Assembly (NCBI GenBank): GCA_021737205.1
Contig: JAIPEK010000117.1
Span: 1-6,996 of the forward strand
Length of the DNA: 6,996 nucleotides
Source of the DNA: Desulfarculaceae bacterium
GTDB taxonomy: Bacteria; Desulfobacterota; Desulfobacteria; Desulfobacterales; Desulfobacteraceae
Direction of reading: 5' to 3'
The notes below the pieces were generated by a model that saw only the letters and a program-made list of their open reading frames with translations, made no database searches and was not told where the DNA came from. Each line of letters begins with the position of its first letter. Within the stretch, counting starts at the first letter, position 1. Made by a program: the position numbers and the translations under genes. Below are positions 6,144 through 6,996 of the stretch, one piece after another.

Positions 6144-6180
6144 ATTTGCAGTCCGCCATGGTCAACGGCGACCCGCAAAT
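6144..6180 (+). promoter_or_regulatory. Leader hairpin before the binding-protein gene
   Basis: ATTTGC (6144-6149) pairs with GCAAAT (6175-6180) and, in register inside it, CGCC (6154-6157) pairs with GGCG (6167-6170), leaving a 4 x 4 internal loop and a 9-nt apical loop. It ends 18 nt before the Shine-Dalgarno sequence. A direct repeat GTCAACGG (6136-6143 and 6161-6168) overlaps it. It could be a 5'-leader control element, but chance is not excluded. Confidence 0.25.
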
Positions 6181-6198
6181 GAAAAGCAAATCGTCAGG

Positions 6199-6206
6199 AA
6201 AGGAGG
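6199..6206 (+). promoter_or_regulatory. Strong ribosome binding site of the substrate-binding protein
   Basis: AAAGGAGG lies 5 nt before ATG at 6212. It is a near-perfect match to the 16S rRNA 3' end and selects this ATG over the in-frame ATG at 6227. It is the best ribosome site in the window, suggesting high expression. Confidence 0.85.
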
Positions 6207-6211
6207 TTTCC

Positions 6212-6996
6212 ATGACACGGTCAACCATGCAGAAAATTATTTTTTTAACGGTTATCGCGTTTTTTATGTCCGGTTTGAGTGTTTTGGCAGGCACGCCGGA
6301 CGAAATTGTAATCGGACACCCGGCCTGTCTGTCAGGAAAATATGCCAAAGCAGGGGAACAGGCTGTGGGCGGCATAGAGGCTTGTATCGACTGGGTGAAC
6401 AATGAATACGGCGGGGTGACCATCGACGGAGAAAAGGTCCCTCTCTCCTATAAAAGATATGATAGTGAATCCAAAAAGGAGAGCGTCACAAGCCTGATCG
6501 GCAGGCTGATTACAGTGGATCGGGTCAACGTGGTCTTCTCCGCGTACAGTTCGGGCCTTACACTCCGAGGTGCACCGGTTGCCGAAGGCCACAGGATGCT
6601 GTATATGGATCACGGAGGTGCCAACAACAAGATTTTCAGGCAGGGATTTCAATACATTGTGCAGACCATAGGGCCTGCCACAAGTTATCACAAGGGCACA
6701 CTCGATATGATCAAAAAGATTGCGCCTGATGCTGAAAAAGTTGCGCTGGCATACGAGGATTCGGAATTCGCCTCCATGGTCATGGAAGGAGCTGCAGAGC
6801 ATGCCCAATCTCTCGGGTTTGAAGTGGTGTTCAAAAGGACGTATCCCAAAGGAGTTACCGATATGACACCGTTGCTTTCCGCCCTGAAATCTTCGAAACC
6901 GGACTTTATTCTGGGCGGCGGACATTTTGAAGACGGACAGCTGTTCAACAGACAGATGTCGGACCTGAATATTGACACCGACGCTCTTTCCCTGAT
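6212..6996 (+). CDS. ABC transporter substrate-binding protein, branched-chain amino-acid/amide type (3' partial)
   Basis: The frame runs off the right edge after 261 full codons; family members are usually about 380-420 residues, so roughly the last third is missing. Residues 1-26 form a classical signal peptide: basic MTRSTMQK, a hydrophobic core IIFLTVIAFFMSGLSV, and a probable cleavage after LA before GTPDE. No lipobox cysteine follows, so it should be a soluble periplasmic protein. The mature start EIVIGHPACLSGKYAKAGEQAVGGIEACIDWVN matches type I periplasmic binding proteins of the LivJ/Leu-Ile-Val class (a V-I-G strand, then a S-G loop and the helix carrying the ligand-binding edge). 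DRVNVVFSAYSSGLT is the ligand-pocket loop, and VALAYEDSEFASMVMEGAAEHAQSLGFEVV begins the second lobe. Such proteins deliver amino acids, amides, urea or aromatic acids to an ABC permease; the ligand is unknown. Permease genes would be expected downstream, outside the window. It is transcribed divergently from pfaD. Confidence 0.88.
   Translation, partial: MTRSTMQKIIFLTVIAFFMSGLSVLAGTPDEIVIGHPACLSGKYAKAGEQAVGGIEACIDWVNNEYGGVTIDGEKVPLSYKRYDSESKKESVTSLIGRLITVDRVNVVFSAYSSGLTLRGAPVAEGHRMLYMDHGGANNKIFRQGFQYIVQTIGPATSYHKGTLDMIKKIAPDAEKVALAYEDSEFASMVMEGAAEHAQSLGFEVVFKRTYPKGVTDMTPLLSALKSSKPDFILGGGHFEDGQLFNRQMSDLNIDTDALSL

Noticed and set aside
6140..6156. tRNA-like anticodon stem-loop (CGGA-TTTGCAG-TCCG)
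   Set aside because: No D-arm, T-arm (GGTTCGA) or acceptor stem surrounds it; a fragment this short is expected by chance.
6332..6925. A 197-codon minus-strand open frame at the right end
   Set aside because: It lies opposite the binding-protein gene, which has a signal peptide, strong ribosome site and family motifs.

Overview
The window is about 7 kb of moderate-GC bacterial DNA. It holds five protein-coding genes, two of them cut by the window edges, and one intergenic stretch of about 600 bp rich in inverted repeats. Nothing in the sequence fixes the taxon. The gene mix (an orphan PfaD-type enoyl reductase, a LivJ-type periplasmic binding protein, an ATP-grasp ligase) and the TTCACGG/CCGTGAA heptamer repeats would fit a marine Gram-negative such as a Desulfobacterota (deltaproteobacterial) sulfate reducer. 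That assignment is inference.

Layout, left to right. (1) Positions 2-1072, + strand: the 3' part of a divergent protein resembling the C-terminal SIS (sugar isomerase) domain of glucosamine-6-phosphate synthases. (2) Positions 1073-1183: a short convergent intergenic gap with a strong hairpin just after that gene. (3) Positions 3814 down to 1184, - strand: a tight two-gene operon, a metal-dependent amidohydrolase of the imidazolonepropionase/prolidase-like type followed 18 nt later by an ATP-grasp ligase. (4) Positions 3815-4046: an intergenic gap with a striking inverted pair of 5 x 7-bp repeat arrays. (5) Positions 5600 down to 4047, - strand: a full-length PfaD-family flavin enoyl reductase. 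(6) Positions 5601-6211: a 611-bp divergent intergenic region. It holds two perfect 15-bp palindromes just upstream of pfaD, a 172-bp multi-hairpin element that looks like a structured RNA, AT-rich hairpins and a leader hairpin. (7) Positions 6212 to the end, + strand: an exported substrate-binding protein of the branched-chain amino-acid/amide ABC transporter class, truncated by the window end.

How the parts may work together. The ATP-grasp enzyme (amide or peptide bond formation) and the amidohydrolase (amide or peptide hydrolysis) are almost certainly co-transcribed. PfaD supplies a trans-acting enoyl reductase typical of polyunsaturated fatty acid/polyketide synthases, but no synthase, acyltransferase or carrier protein is present here. 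A version of the pfaD-upstream palindrome that is 2 bp shorter lies upstream of the amidohydrolase operon, so the two minus-strand units may share a regulator. A common metabolic product is possible but not demonstrated by this window.
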